A DNA stretch of 64,000 nt from Chlorobium sp. (GCA_005843825.1 SZXX01000027.1:1-64000); one strand, 5' to 3'. Positions 47,553 to 57,170 are shown, counted from the first letter of the stretch. Made by a program: numbers and translations. The notes: generated from the sequence alone by a model not told the origin.

Positions 47553-48353
47553 ATGACTTGTAAACAGCGTTTTCCCTTTCGTTTCGGGACCACCTCCTAT
47601 ATTATTCCAGCTGATATTATCCCCAATGTTGAATTCCTTAAAGAGAAGGTTGACGATATTGAGCTGGTATTGTTTGAGTCGGATGAGTTCAGCAATCTTC
47701 CTTCTTCCGCTGATATGCAGAAGCTGGCAGATATTGCACAGGAGTCTTCTCTGACCTATTCGGTACATCTGCCTCTTGATGTTTACCTGGGCCATAGTGA
47801 CAGTAATGAGCGGGATCGATCGGTCAGGAAATGCCTGAGGATTATCGAGCTTACGCGCAATCTGCCGAAATCAGCCTATGTCATGCATTTCGAGGCCGGG
47901 CCGGGGATTGATATAAACGGGTTTTCTTCTGAAGAGAAAACTCTCTTTGCTGAAGCTCTGCGTGATTCTATAGCGAAGCTTTTAAGCGGTACTGATGAAG
48001 CTTCATCAACCTTTTGCGTTGAGAATCTTAACTATCCCTTCGAGCTTGTCTGGCCTGTGGTAGAAGAGTCAGCTCTTTCTGTCACTCTTGATGTCGGCCA
48101 TCTTGAATATTACGGGTTTCCGACTGCGCTCTATCTGGAGCGATACCTTCATAAAGCAAAAGTGCTTCACATGCACGGAACTCTGGAGAGGAAAGACCAT
48201 CACTCACTCGACTTGATGAAACCTGAGGCACTGGATATGGTTATGAAGGCGCTTGCTGAAGAGAGTGCACCGGAGAGGGTTATGACCATGGAAATTTTTT
48301 CACAGCACGATTTTGACTCTTCCTGCAGTGCCATGCAACGGTTTCTATCCTGA
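47553..48353 (+). CDS. cbiR: AP-endonuclease-fold TIM barrel, candidate cobamide-remodelling hydrolase CbiR
   Basis: The 266-aa protein is a TIM-barrel of the sugar phosphate isomerase/AP endonuclease family. It has the start [18 protein letters not shown] and metal-ligand positions in [33 protein letters not shown] and LHMHGTLE. CbiR of Akkermansia cleaves the nucleotide loop from cobamides so that they can be rebuilt. The position right after btuCD and the exact family pattern support this. The assignment rests on recall of that family. Confidence 0.72.
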   Translation: MTCKQRFPFRFGTTSYIIPADIIPNVEFLKEKVDDIELVLFESDEFSNLPSSADMQKLADIAQESSLTYSVHLPLDVYLGHSDSNERDRSVRKCLRIIELTRNLPKSAYVMHFEAGPGIDINGFSSEEKTLFAEALRDSIAKLLSGTDEASSTFCVENLNYPFELVWPVVEESALSVTLDVGHLEYYGFPTALYLERYLHKAKVLHMHGTLERKDHHSLDLMKPEALDMVMKALAEESAPERVMTMEIFSQHDFDSSCSAMQRFLS

Positions 48354-48374
48354 TAACGTTATTTTAGCTTCAGA

Positions 48375-48491
48375 TCAGGAATTCCGCCGTTTATTCCAGT
48401 AGACCGCAAGGGTAATACCACCAAGGAAGAGGTACCATCCGAAAAGTATTATTACATCCCGAGGGATGGTTTCAAGTGTGTTAAAAGGCAT
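48375..48491 (-). CDS. Small single-helix membrane protein
   Basis: Too short for the ORF track. The complement of 48491-48375 reads MPFNTLETIPRDV, then a hydrophobic helix (IILFGWYLFLGGITLAVYW) and a basic tail KRRNS. The positive-inside rule places the C-terminus in the cytoplasm. A GTG 12 codons upstream (VLYNPQCPEM) is an alternative start. No ribosome site is clear, so the call is tentative, but the helix plus basic tail is unlikely by chance. Confidence 0.5.
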   Translation of the reverse strand: MPFNTLETIPRDVIILFGWYLFLGGITLAVYWNKRRNS

Positions 48492-48635
48492 TTCAGGACA
48501 TTGGGGGTTGTAAAGCACTCGAATTATACGGAATTCTTTCTAATACTCGGCATAATAGTTTTTACAAAAAAAATCGATGGCGGCGTCTTTTGGCTGTATA
48601 TTATTTGTAGAATTGATTCTCAATGGAGCGGCAAG

Positions 48636-49913
48636 GTGAAAGTGCATCGATTTTTTTGGGACCGCTTGAAGGAACACCCGCTATCAAGGGTTGGTCCGGG
48701 GCTGATTACAGGAGTCGCTGATGATGACCCAAGCGGTATAGCGACCTATTCTCAGGCTGGTGCTCAATTCGGCCTCAATATGCTCTGGACGATGCCGCTT
48801 GCATTTCCATTGATGGCTGCGATTCAATCCATGTGCGCGCAAATCGGACGGGTAACCGGGAAAGGGCTGGCTGCCAACATCAAAACCGCTTTTCCTCCAA
48901 TTGTGCTTAAAAGTGTTGTGTTTCTCCTGCTGGTCGCCAACACGCTCAATATTGCAGCTGATGTCGCCGCCATGGGGGAAGTTGCTGAGCTGATTACAGG
49001 CTTCAATCGTCATATCATGACGGCCGTATTTGTGTTTGGAACATTGATACTTCAGGTGTTTATACCATATCATCGGTATGTCAATTTTTTAAAATGGCTG
49101 ACTGTTTCACTGCTTGCCTATGCAGCAGTACTATTTTCTGTTCATGTGCCCTGGGGGGAAGTGATACAGAGGACTGTATGGCCGACTTTTACGGCAAACT
49201 CTGATGCAGCTGCAGTTGTTGTCGGCATATTCGGCACGACAATCAGTCCCTATCTTTTTTTCTGGCAGGCATCCGAAGAGGTCGAGGATATGCATTCAAA
49301 ACCGGGTGCTGTTTCACTCATTTCCAATGCAAAATCTGCCCGCGCAGAGCTTCGGCGTATCCGCTGGGATACATGGAGCGGTATGTTATACTCTAATGTA
49401 ACAGCATACTTTATCATTCTTGCAACAGGAGTCACACTCAACGTATCCGGAATTACGGACATCAATACAGCCGGTCAGGCCGCAAATGCTCTCAGGCCAC
49501 TTGCAGGGGACTTTGCATTTATACTTTTTGCCATAGGGATTCTCGGTGTTGGTTTGATCGGTGTGCCGGTTCTGGCCGGTTCAGGTGCCTATGCACTTTC
49601 TGAAGCTATGGGTTGGAATTCAGGCCTCGAAAAAAAGCCTGAAGATGCTCTTGGGTTTTACAGTATTATTGCTGTCAGCGTCCTGCTCGGGCTTGTTATC
49701 CAGTATACGCCTATTAGTCCCATGAAGGCTTTATTCTGGAGCGCTGTAATCAATGGGGTCATTGCAGTGCCACTCATGGTGGTGATTATCCTGCTGGTTT
49801 CAAAAAAATCGGTTATGGGCAAATTTACTGCCAGCAGGCCGATTATCATTCTTGGCTGGGTTGCTGTGGCGGTGATGGGGGCCGCAGCTGTCAGGATGTT
49901 TATTCCCGGATAG
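48636..49913 (+). CDS. Nramp-related divalent metal transporter
   Basis: The start is the GTG at 48636 with a GGAG site, giving VKVHRFFWDRLKEHP; the upstream extension of the ORF overlaps non-coding sequence. The 425-aa protein has 11 or so helices. The first-helix motif is DDDPSGIATYSQAG instead of the DPGN of Mn/Fe transporters. The helix 6 site reads TTISPYLFFWQ, lacking the metal-binding methionine of the normal MPH segment. The substrate may therefore be Mg or another hard ion, or Co. It lies inside the cobamide cluster. Confidence 0.82.
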   Translation: MKVHRFFWDRLKEHPLSRVGPGLITGVADDDPSGIATYSQAGAQFGLNMLWTMPLAFPLMAAIQSMCAQIGRVTGKGLAANIKTAFPPIVLKSVVFLLLVANTLNIAADVAAMGEVAELITGFNRHIMTAVFVFGTLILQVFIPYHRYVNFLKWLTVSLLAYAAVLFSVHVPWGEVIQRTVWPTFTANSDAAAVVVGIFGTTISPYLFFWQASEEVEDMHSKPGAVSLISNAKSARAELRRIRWDTWSGMLYSNVTAYFIILATGVTLNVSGITDINTAGQAANALRPLAGDFAFILFAIGILGVGLIGVPVLAGSGAYALSEAMGWNSGLEKKPEDALGFYSIIAVSVLLGLVIQYTPISPMKALFWSAVINGVIAVPLMVVIILLVSKKSVMGKFTASRPIIILGWVAVAVMGAAAVRMFIPG

Positions 49914-50092
49914 GCAGTGGCAACTCACCATATCCGTTTATTTTCAATTTCCATCCACCCAGCTCCCCCTATATTTTGTTTTTAATTATTTTTTAATTAT
50001 TTATTTCCTAAACTTTGACATTGTAAGAAGTAGTCTAAGAGAAAGCCATACCGGGCCCGTAACCTTAATCAACTAAAAATATGGAGCTGAAT

Positions 50093-50692
50093 ATGCTTAA
50101 AAGCAAGACAACCTGTATCAAAACCTCGTTGTTAATGGCTCTCTTTGGGCTTATGACTTCAAATGCTTTTTGTGGCGGGACCATTACAGGGACAATTCAG
50201 ACCGATTTACAGAAATACAAAAAAGGTGCTGTGGTCTATCTGTCAGGCGTCAAGGGACCGGTTCGGCCTCAGCAGAAATCGATCGATCAGGAAAACCTTA
50301 CTTTTGTGCCTAAAGTCACAACGATACCAGTCGGGTCTACCATTCTCTTTACAAACCACGACAAAATCTATCACAATATCCACTCATCAAGCGAGGCCAA
50401 ACAATTCAACGTGGATACCTATGATGCTCAATCAAGATCGGTGACTTTTGATAAGCCAGGTCCAGTTCATTTGCTCTGCAATGTACACTCTGAGATGACT
50501 GGCTGGGTTGTGGTTACTGATAATCAATATGCTGCAGTGAGCGAGCACGATGGCAGGTTCACTATCCCTGATGTTCCTGCAGGAAAATACGAGATTGCGG
50601 TCTGGAGCGAAAAACTCAAGCACAATGCACACACAACAGTCACCGTGGCTGACGGGAAAACTTCTTCAGTTGATATCAACCTGGATCTCTGA
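50093..50692 (+). CDS. Secreted cupredoxin-type protein with carboxypeptidase-regulatory-like domain
   Basis: The second ATG (MLKSKTTC) is chosen because GGAG lies six bases upstream of it. The 199-aa protein has a signal peptide ending near NAFCG. A plastocyanin-like domain has the copper histidine region FTNHDKIYHNIHS near residue 90 and the C-x2-H-x2-M site CNVHSEMTGW near 125. A C-terminal beta-sandwich follows (GRFTIPDVPAGKYEI). It probably carries electrons or binds copper in the periplasm. It stands alone between the Nramp gene and a small membrane protein. Confidence 0.85.
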   Translation: MLKSKTTCIKTSLLMALFGLMTSNAFCGGTITGTIQTDLQKYKKGAVVYLSGVKGPVRPQQKSIDQENLTFVPKVTTIPVGSTILFTNHDKIYHNIHSSSEAKQFNVDTYDAQSRSVTFDKPGPVHLLCNVHSEMTGWVVVTDNQYAAVSEHDGRFTIPDVPAGKYEIAVWSEKLKHNAHTTVTVADGKTSSVDINLDL

Positions 50693-51052
50693 TTTTCTCC
50701 TGATCGCATTAAAAAGCCCTCCTGAAAGTGAAAAAACTTTATGGGGGGCAATACCTTCCGCAGAGAATAATTACACTTTAAGTGATTTTTAAGTTTCCTT
50801 TAATAATCCCTTAGTCTTTGAAGTATTAGAATACTCCTTGTGTGTTGAACTTCGGCACCTCCGTATAAAAGCTGTATCCAGAAAAAAACATCTCTTGGAA
50901 AGATACTTTTGCCTGATCTCCTATGCCAATGACGGGCATGGATTTCTTCGTGCTTCAAAAGCTGCTTTTTTTTACAAAGAGAACTTACGGTGTTGTGCCT
51001 GGAGGAAACTGCAAAAAGGTAACAATTATCAATAATTAAAGGAGATAAGGCA

Positions 51053-51415
51053 ATGAAAAATTCTAGAATTTTTACAAAAAGTGTTGCAGTAGTTCTTGCA
51101 ATGGTAATCGGATTAACGTTCAGTCCAGTGAAGTCGATTGCTGAATCAAACGAAAATAGTAATACACAAACGACAGCATCCAGCAACTCAAGCAGCAGCT
51201 CAACAAGCACAGGATTAATTGTCGGCGGGGTTGTGGTTGTGGGTTTATTGAGTTATTTCCTTTTGTTCCGCCACAATAATCATCAAGCATCAGCTGCACC
51301 TAGTGACATTTACAGTAATCTTGCCGGAAATTATTCGACCGAAAAAGAGCATAGCAACAAAAGCATTCTATTTGAACATGAAAGTCCTTTCCTGGTGGCA
51401 GCACAGTCATACTGA
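51053..51415 (+). CDS. Small secreted or membrane protein, Ser/Thr-rich
   Basis: A 120-aa protein with a strong AGGAG site, an N-terminal signal-like helix (KSVAVVLAMVIGLTF), a linker of Ser, Thr and Asn (TTASSNSSSSSTSTG), and a second hydrophobic helix IVGGVVVVGLLSYFLLF followed by a basic FRHNNH. I do not recognise the family. The layout suggests one exported segment and a membrane anchor. The gene abuts the MITE-like element. Confidence 0.65.
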   Translation: MKNSRIFTKSVAVVLAMVIGLTFSPVKSIAESNENSNTQTTASSNSSSSSTSTGLIVGGVVVVGLLSYFLLFRHNNHQASAAPSDIYSNLAGNYSTEKEHSNKSILFEHESPFLVAAQSY

Positions 51416-51654
51416 AGGGCACCTCTTTATTAGCTGAGATAAAAACTTTACTTGCTGGCTGAATAGAGCTTTCCTCTCTGGAGAACGTTTGTTTTGTTGG
51501 GGTTCAGGAATCACCCCAACCTACAGAGGAAAGATAGTGCTGAGCGAAGATGAAGCCGTTTGCAGTTTCTGAGGGCTGAGTAATATGTTGCGGAGGTAAA
51601 GTTTTGATAATCAATTTTTTTATGCATCCCGTTTGAATAAATAGAGGTGCCCTT
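51415..51654. repeat. MITE-like element with imperfect terminal inverted repeats
   Basis: The ends are AAGGGCACCTCTTTATT on the left and AATAAATAGAGGTGCCCTT on the right, matching apart from two extra bases. Inner bases (AAAACTTTAC and GTAAAGTTTT) also pair. No transposase is inside. The internal hairpin GTTGGGGTTCAGGAATCACC recurs at about 57330. It looks like a non-autonomous transposon derivative; the left end overlaps the stop of the preceding gene. Confidence 0.6.
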
Positions 51655-51849
51655 AATTCACTCTCCTTCGCCCCATCAGCGGTTACTTTTCCACCTACCT
51701 GGTCTTATCCGGATTTTCATTTTCCTGTTGCTGGATTATTATTTCACCTCGAATGTGCCGAACCGGCCGTGGTGAGTTGTGAATATTTTTGTTAATTAAT
51801 GGCCTTGACATGGTATTTTGCTATGCATGACTAATGATTAATCGCACTC

Positions 51850-52365
51850 ATGAGCAATGTTTTTTATGTGACCGGTGGCGCACGGAGCGGTAAAAGCTCG
51901 TTTGCCTTGCAGCTGGCGGGCCGTTATGAGAAAAAGATTTTTTTAGCAACGGCTGAGCCCTTCGATGATGAAATGAAGAGCCGGATTCGGAAGCATAAAG
52001 AGGAGCGGGGTGAGCAGTTTATAACGATTGAGGAGCCTTTGTATCCTGAGCAGGCTCTCCGGAATCTGCCTGAGGGAAGTGAGGTTGTATTACTTGACTG
52101 TCTGACGGTTTGGGCGGGCAATCTTATGCACTTTTTGGAGGATGAGGGAGAGATCAAACACAGGATTGATTGCTTTCTTGAAGTTTTGCGTCAGCCTCCT
52201 TGTGATATTATCCTTGTTTCCAATGAGGTTGGTATGGGCATTGTACCGGAAAATGCCATGGCCAGACGGTTTCGTGATATAGCGGGTATTGTTAATCAGA
52301 ATGTCGCGGCAATTGCAACCGAGGCCTATCTCCTTTGCAGTGGTCTGGCTCTCAGGTTGAAGTAG
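51850..52365 (+). CDS. cobU: Adenosylcobinamide kinase / guanylyltransferase
   Basis: The 171-aa protein starts VTGGARSGKSSFALQLA, the CobU P-loop, with FLATAEPFDDEM near residue 35 and VSNEVGMGIVPENAMARRFRD near residue 120. It phosphorylates cobinamide and then activates it with GTP to make GDP-cobinamide. It is 35 bases ahead of cobT. The long region upstream includes the MITE. Confidence 0.95.
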   Translation: MSNVFYVTGGARSGKSSFALQLAGRYEKKIFLATAEPFDDEMKSRIRKHKEERGEQFITIEEPLYPEQALRNLPEGSEVVLLDCLTVWAGNLMHFLEDEGEIKHRIDCFLEVLRQPPCDIILVSNEVGMGIVPENAMARRFRDIAGIVNQNVAAIATEAYLLCSGLALRLK

Positions 52366-52400
52366 CAGGATAAACGATAACATTAATTTGTAACCACATT

Positions 52401-53465
52401 ATGCAGAAAGAGTTGCAGCAGCTTTTGAATGGTATTAACCCTGTTGACCGCTCCCTCTCTGTGGCAGCGCAGGCTCATCTTGATGATCTTACCAAGCCGC
52501 AGGGAAGTCTTGGGCGGCTGGAGGAGATCGCTTTGAAATATGTTCTGGCCAGAGGGACTTTGACGCCCGTTCTTTCTAAAAAGAAAATCTGCTGTTTTGC
52601 AGCTGACCATGGGGTTGCCGCTGAAGGAGTCTCTGCTTTTCCGGCTGAGGTTACACCGCAGATGGTCTATAATATGCTCAATGGAGGCGCAGCTATTAAT
52701 GTGTTGACGCGTCATGCGGGTGTGGATCTTGATGTTGTGGATATGGGCGTCAACCATGACTTTGCTGATGCAGCGGGGCTTGTTCAACGAAAGGTGAAGC
52801 CTGGAAGCCAGAATATGGCTATCGGCCCGGCAATGAGCGAAGATGATGCCTTGCAGGCCATCCTTAGTGGTGCAGAGCTTGCCGTCGAGGCATGTGAAGC
52901 CGGATACCATATTCTTGGAACGGGGGAGATGGGCATAGCCAATACCACTCCGGCAACGGCACTCTATTCTGTTTTGCTTGATATTCCGGTTGAGACCATA
53001 ACCGGCAGGGGTACCGGTATTGATGATGAGCGTCTGAAGCATAAGATCGGGGTAATCAAAAGGGCTATTGAGGTCAATGCTTCGCGTTCTGCGACGCCTT
53101 TTGGTACGCTTGCTGCGCTTGGCGGTTACGAAATTGCAGGAATTGCCGGGTTTATTCTTGGTGCTGCATCACGCAAGGTTCCTGTAGTTGTTGACGGCTT
53201 TATTTCTTCCTCAGCAGCAGTTGTTGCTCTGAAACTCTGTCCTGCGGTTGATGACTATCTGTTTTTCAGCCACCTCTCTAATGAGCAGGGGCACAGGGCT
53301 GTTATGCAGAAGCTTGGCGCCCGCCCCATTCTTGACCTTGATCTCCGTCTCGGTGAGGGTACCGGTGCGGCGCTCTCGATACAGGTTATAGAGGGTGCTG
53401 TTAAAATCTATAATGAAATGGCAACCTTCAGTGGCGCTAATGTCAGCGAGAAAAGTGACGAGTAG
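52401..53465 (+). CDS. cobT: Nicotinate-nucleotide:DMB phosphoribosyltransferase
   Basis: The 354-aa protein has the family motifs [49 protein letters not shown] and GRGTGID, and the catalytic glutamate region near [12 protein letters not shown]. It makes alpha-ribazole phosphate from DMB, the product of BluB at the other end of the locus. cobS follows after three bases. Confidence 0.97.
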   Translation: MQKELQQLLNGINPVDRSLSVAAQAHLDDLTKPQGSLGRLEEIALKYVLARGTLTPVLSKKKICCFAADHGVAAEGVSAFPAEVTPQMVYNMLNGGAAINVLTRHAGVDLDVVDMGVNHDFADAAGLVQRKVKPGSQNMAIGPAMSEDDALQAILSGAELAVEACEAGYHILGTGEMGIANTTPATALYSVLLDIPVETITGRGTGIDDERLKHKIGVIKRAIEVNASRSATPFGTLAALGGYEIAGIAGFILGAASRKVPVVVDGFISSSAAVVALKLCPAVDDYLFFSHLSNEQGHRAVMQKLGARPILDLDLRLGEGTGAALSIQVIEGAVKIYNEMATFSGANVSEKSDE

Positions 53466-53468
53466 GAG

Positions 53469-54218
53469 ATGCTGAGCGGACTTGTTACAGCATTGAGAAC
53501 CCTGACGGTACTGCCGGTTCCGGGAAAGGATACCGCAAACTTCAGCAGCTCGCTTTTCTGGTTCCCGGTTGCAGGGTTGCTTCTGGGTCTTCTTCAGGTT
53601 GCTGCGGGGTACGCAGGATATCTTTCAGGCTGGAATGAACTTTCGGCTGCTCTTGTTGTGCTCAGCGGGGTCTGGTTGACGAGGGGAATGCATGCTGACG
53701 GACTTGCCGATCTGGCTGACGGCTTCTGGGGTGGAAAAACGAAGGATGCTGCGCTGAGGATCATGAAGGATCCGAACGTCGGGTCGTTTGGTGCGCTGGC
53801 ACTTTCAGGTATGATGCTGCTGAAATGGATTGCGGTTCTTAAGCTTCTCTCCCTTGGGGCCTTCGGCTTTATTGCCGCTGGAGTGCTGCTGGCCAGATGG
53901 GTACAGGTTATTCTTGCTTCATCGCTGCCCTATGCCCGAAGCGAGGGGGGAACAGCTCACTCCTTTGTGAATGGAGCGGGATGGCGGCATACTCTTGTTA
54001 CCACTGTCGTGACGCTCATATTTCTTACTGCGCTTCTCCATTTCGACCCCCTGGCTGCAGCTGCTGCGGTGTCGACAGCAATGCTTGCCGGATTGATTAT
54101 GGGGATGCTGAGTTATCGCAAAATCGGAGGAGTAACCGGTGATGTGCTCGGAGCTGGCAGCGAGTTGACAGAGGTATTTGTCTGGATTGCCGGAGCTGTT
54201 TACTCTCTTTATCGCTGA
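53469..54218 (+). CDS. cobS: Cobalamin-5'-phosphate synthase
   Basis: The 249-aa membrane protein has the CobS opening ALRTLTVLPVPG and the catalytic sequence HADGLADLADGFWGGK near residue 75, followed by ALRIMKDPNVGSFG. Five or six hydrophobic segments are visible. It joins GDP-cobinamide and alpha-ribazole phosphate. The ribosome site GGAG lies in the cobT tail, so the two are coupled. Confidence 0.96.
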   Translation: MLSGLVTALRTLTVLPVPGKDTANFSSSLFWFPVAGLLLGLLQVAAGYAGYLSGWNELSAALVVLSGVWLTRGMHADGLADLADGFWGGKTKDAALRIMKDPNVGSFGALALSGMMLLKWIAVLKLLSLGAFGFIAAGVLLARWVQVILASSLPYARSEGGTAHSFVNGAGWRHTLVTTVVTLIFLTALLHFDPLAAAAAVSTAMLAGLIMGMLSYRKIGGVTGDVLGAGSELTEVFVWIAGAVYSLYR

Positions 54219-54325
54219 TTACAATGTTGTTTTCACTTCTTCCTCTGCCCGCTGAAACTCCATGGCTGTTTTTGCTGTTCCTTCTTTAAAGAACGCCATA
54301 TTCATTGCAGAACAGGAGAACACCC

Positions 54326-54781
54326 ATGATTGCCGAAAACACCAAGGCTCCGGATTTCACCCTCCCCGATTCAGAAGGCAACAAGGTCTCTCTTTCGGCT
54401 TTTACCGGCAAAAAGGTACTGCTTGTCTTCTACCCCGCAGACGATTCTCCGGTCTGTACCACACAGCTCTGCAGCTACCGAGACAACTATACCGAATTCA
54501 CCAGGCGCGGCATTACTATCCTCGGCATCAGCACCGACTCAATCGATTCCCACAAGCAGTTCGGCGAGAAAAACAGCCTGCCTTTCACCCTGCTCAGCGA
54601 TCATGAAAAGCGGGTAAGCCAGCTTTACGACGCCATTGCATTCCTCGGTATATCGCAACGTGCTTACGTCCTCATTGACGAAACCGGTACAGTGAGGCTT
54701 TCGTTTAACGACTTTTTGCCGCTTTTCTATCAGTCAACACGTGACCTGCTTGCGAAAATAGATGCCATGAAGCCGGAGTAA
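54326..54781 (+). CDS. Peroxiredoxin, BCP/PrxQ type
   Basis: ATG 54326 with AGGAGA upstream is preferred over the TTG of the ORF track. The 151-aa thioredoxin-fold protein has KAPDFTLPDSEG at the start, then FYPADDSPVCTTQLC with the peroxidatic cysteine and a second cysteine five residues on, the PrxQ arrangement. It reduces peroxides in the cytoplasm using thioredoxin or similar. It follows cobS by about 100 bases and is not obviously in that operon. Confidence 0.9.
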   Translation: MIAENTKAPDFTLPDSEGNKVSLSAFTGKKVLLVFYPADDSPVCTTQLCSYRDNYTEFTRRGITILGISTDSIDSHKQFGEKNSLPFTLLSDHEKRVSQLYDAIAFLGISQRAYVLIDETGTVRLSFNDFLPLFYQSTRDLLAKIDAMKPE

Positions 54782-54933
54782 TTCTGCCAGTACCTTTGGG
54801 CTTGGTGGGGTTATGGATTTGACAAAGCCTGCATTCTCTGCTGTATTTTGCGATTCCTGGCAGATCATAAAGATTCCGTTCAGATCGGTTTCAGTGTTCG
54901 ATAAAAAAGTGAATTAATCGAGGAGCCCTTATT

Positions 54934-56058
54934 ATGAAAGGTAGAATAAGTTTGCGCAAAGTCCGGGCAGCTCACCGGGCAGTGAAGCCCATGAAAAAGG
55001 TGATGCGCAACCTTTCAAAAACCATAGGGCAGCAGGCCGGTACTCTCCAGCACATCGGAGAGCAGAAAACCGACTTCCCGGCCATAACGGTTTTTGGTTA
55101 CGATGTAGATCACGAATTTCACATGCCGCTCAAGAGCATTGCTGAATGTGCAGCCCTGAAGGATAAGCAGAAGGTTCTCTGGGTGAATATTGACGGTCTT
55201 CATGATGTGTCGGTCATTGAAGCGGTCGGCAAGCTTTTCGATATCCATCCGCTTACCCTCGAAGATATTCTGCATACCGAGCAGCGTTCCAAAATAGAGG
55301 ACTTTGAACGTTACCTGTTTCTTGTGTTCAAAGCACTTGATTATGATCCTCAAACAGGCGAGATCACTGAAGAGCAGATGAGTCTGGTGATCGGCAGCAA
55401 TTTTGTACTGACGTTTCAGGAAAAACCGGGAGACATGTTTGACGCTCTCAGGGCGAGGATAATAAACCCCGGGACATCAATCAGAAAGCGGGGAGCGGAC
55501 TACCTTGCCTATGATCTGATTGATGCTATCGTCGACAGTTATTTTGTTATACTTGAACAACTTGAAAGCCGGATTGAACTTCTCGACCAGGAGCTTTTTG
55601 AAACGTCAGGGCGTGACACTTTTGAGTCAATCTATGTAATGAAAAAGGAGCTTATTCTTTTAAGAAAATCGGTAAGACCGATGAGGGAGATCATCAACAG
55701 TATCAGCAGGGAACACTATACGGTCATTGATGATGAAGCTACCTGGCCTTTTTTCAGGGATGTCTACGACAATGTCATTTTAATCAATGAAACCATTGAA
55801 ACCTATCGTGATATAGTTATCGGCATGTACGATACATGGCTTGCCATTGTCAACAACCGGATGAACGAAATCATGAAGGTGCTGACCACCATCGCTACGG
55901 TATTTATGCCGCTCTCTTTTCTTACCGGAGTCTACGGAATGAATTTTCGTTTTATACCGGGACTCGAATGGCATTGGGGATTTTTTGCACTGCTTGGATT
56001 CATGGTGATGGTTGTTGCCGGAATGATGGTTTTCTTTCGGACTAGAAAGTGGTTTTAG
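54934..56058 (+). CDS. corA: CorA-type magnesium/cobalt transporter
   Basis: The 374-aa protein has a large cytoplasmic N-terminal domain (VLWVNIDGLHDVSVIEAVGK, HPLTLEDILH). Two C-terminal helices follow, with the signature YGMNF near residue 338. It carries Mg2+, and often Co2+, along the membrane potential. A GAGGAG site precedes the ATG. Placement beside cobamide genes may be chance or may help cobalt supply. Confidence 0.95.
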   Translation: MKGRISLRKVRAAHRAVKPMKKVMRNLSKTIGQQAGTLQHIGEQKTDFPAITVFGYDVDHEFHMPLKSIAECAALKDKQKVLWVNIDGLHDVSVIEAVGKLFDIHPLTLEDILHTEQRSKIEDFERYLFLVFKALDYDPQTGEITEEQMSLVIGSNFVLTFQEKPGDMFDALRARIINPGTSIRKRGADYLAYDLIDAIVDSYFVILEQLESRIELLDQELFETSGRDTFESIYVMKKELILLRKSVRPMREIINSISREHYTVIDDEATWPFFRDVYDNVILINETIETYRDIVIGMYDTWLAIVNNRMNEIMKVLTTIATVFMPLSFLTGVYGMNFRFIPGLEWHWGFFALLGFMVMVVAGMMVFFRTRKWF

Positions 56059-56206
56059 GGTCCCTTTCTTCTTCCAAACCAGCTGCCGGTTTAGGGGGCA
56101 ATCGCAACCATAATGCTGTGGCGGGGTATGGTTCATGTAAGGAGAAACTTCAGGTACGAGAGTGGCGAAAGTGCGGGGAGTTACATCTATGGATCAGAAG
56201 AGTGGC

Positions 56207-56668
56207 TTATTTCCGGCCTTTTTTCCAGGGAATTCTGTTGCTGCCAAGCAACGAGATTGGCAGTAAGAGGATGCAGAACACGATGTCTCTGACAATCGGA
56301 CCGATACCGATCTCCTCTTGTCCGAACAATTGGGAAAGAAACTGGGAGCAGCCGCAGTCGTGATCGAGTCCCCTCATTACATTGTTTATCATAGCGGCGA
56401 TAAAGATAACCATCATGCAAATCATTACAGAGGAACTGAACCGCGAGAACAGGTTGATGAGAAGCATGGTAGCGCACAGAAGTTCACAAAGGGAGACGAG
56501 AAGCGCAATGGCGGGGATAAGAAATGAGGGCAGAATCTGGTATTCAGCGATGACAAGACCGAAAAACTTCAGATCCAGGAGTTTTTCAAATCCTGACATG
56601 ATGAAAAAAGCGCCGAGCAAGAGCCTCAGGGTTGTGATTAATGGTGATGGAAAGCCAAACTTGAACAT
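56207..56668 (-). CDS. MauE/DoxX-like membrane protein
   Basis: Start MFKFGFPSPL is preferred; the longer ORF would overlap the rhodanese gene. The 153-aa protein has four helices and landmarks LLLGAFFIMSGFEKLLDLKFFG, EYQILP, and a cysteine pair near HDCGCSQF. MauE/DoxX proteins support disulfide or quinone chemistry in the membrane. With the exported rhodanese just upstream it may form a small redox unit; this pairing is an inference. Confidence 0.78.
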   Translation of the reverse strand: MFKFGFPSPLITTLRLLLGAFFIMSGFEKLLDLKFFGLVIAEYQILPSFLIPAIALLVSLCELLCATMLLINLFSRFSSSVMICMMVIFIAAMINNVMRGLDHDCGCSQFLSQLFGQEEIGIGPIVRDIVFCILLLPISLLGSNRIPWKKGRK

Positions 56669-56714
56669 AGGCGTTCTTGCTTTTCCCTGTTTATGATTTG
56701 GCCATGCGCCAGCT

Positions 56715-57170
56715 TCAAGCAAGTTCTCCTTCCATTGGGAAGCCTGCATGAGCCCATTCGATCAGACCGCCTGTATATACCTTGACATTTTTGTAACCAT
56801 TTTTTATCAGTTTTTTAGCAACATTTCTGGCATTTCCGCAACTGGCCTCAGTGCAATAGACCACAATAAAGGTGTCAAGGGCTTTTTTCTGCCTGAAATC
56901 AGGAAACTGCTCGTCAAACCTGCTTTTGGAAAGAGAAATCGCTCCTTTGATATGTGATTTGTAATAGACATACTCGGAACGTGCATCGACAAAACATACC
57001 GAATGACTGTCATAAAGGGCTTTAGTGGCAGAGAGATCGATTTCGCCGGTTCCCCCTTGCGCAACAGCAACAGATGCAGCAGCATGGAGTTGTGACAAGG
57101 AAGGGGAAATGCTTGAGAGCAATATAATAACAGCAGCGAACAGCTTTCTTCGTAATGTTTTTCCTTTCAT
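56715..57170 (-). CDS. Exported single-domain rhodanese
   Basis: Start MKGKTLRRKLF gives a clear signal peptide (hydrophobic AAVIILLSSIS, cleaved near LHAAA). The 151-aa protein has a rhodanese domain with VCFVDARSEYVYYKSHIKGAISL and the active-site loop VVYCTEASCGNAR, cysteine at CTEASC. It handles sulfane sulfur in the periplasm, which suits a sulfur-oxidising phototroph. It is upstream of the MauE/DoxX gene. Confidence 0.88.
   Translation of the reverse strand: MKGKTLRRKLFAAVIILLSSISPSLSQLHAAASVAVAQGGTGEIDLSATKALYDSHSVCFVDARSEYVYYKSHIKGAISLSKSRFDEQFPDFRQKKALDTFIVVYCTEASCGNARNVAKKLIKNGYKNVKVYTGGLIEWAHAGFPMEGELA

Noticed and set aside
54262-54617. ORFs 54262-54606 and 54330-54617 over the peroxiredoxin
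   Set aside because: They are shadow frames of the clear PrxQ gene starting at 54326.
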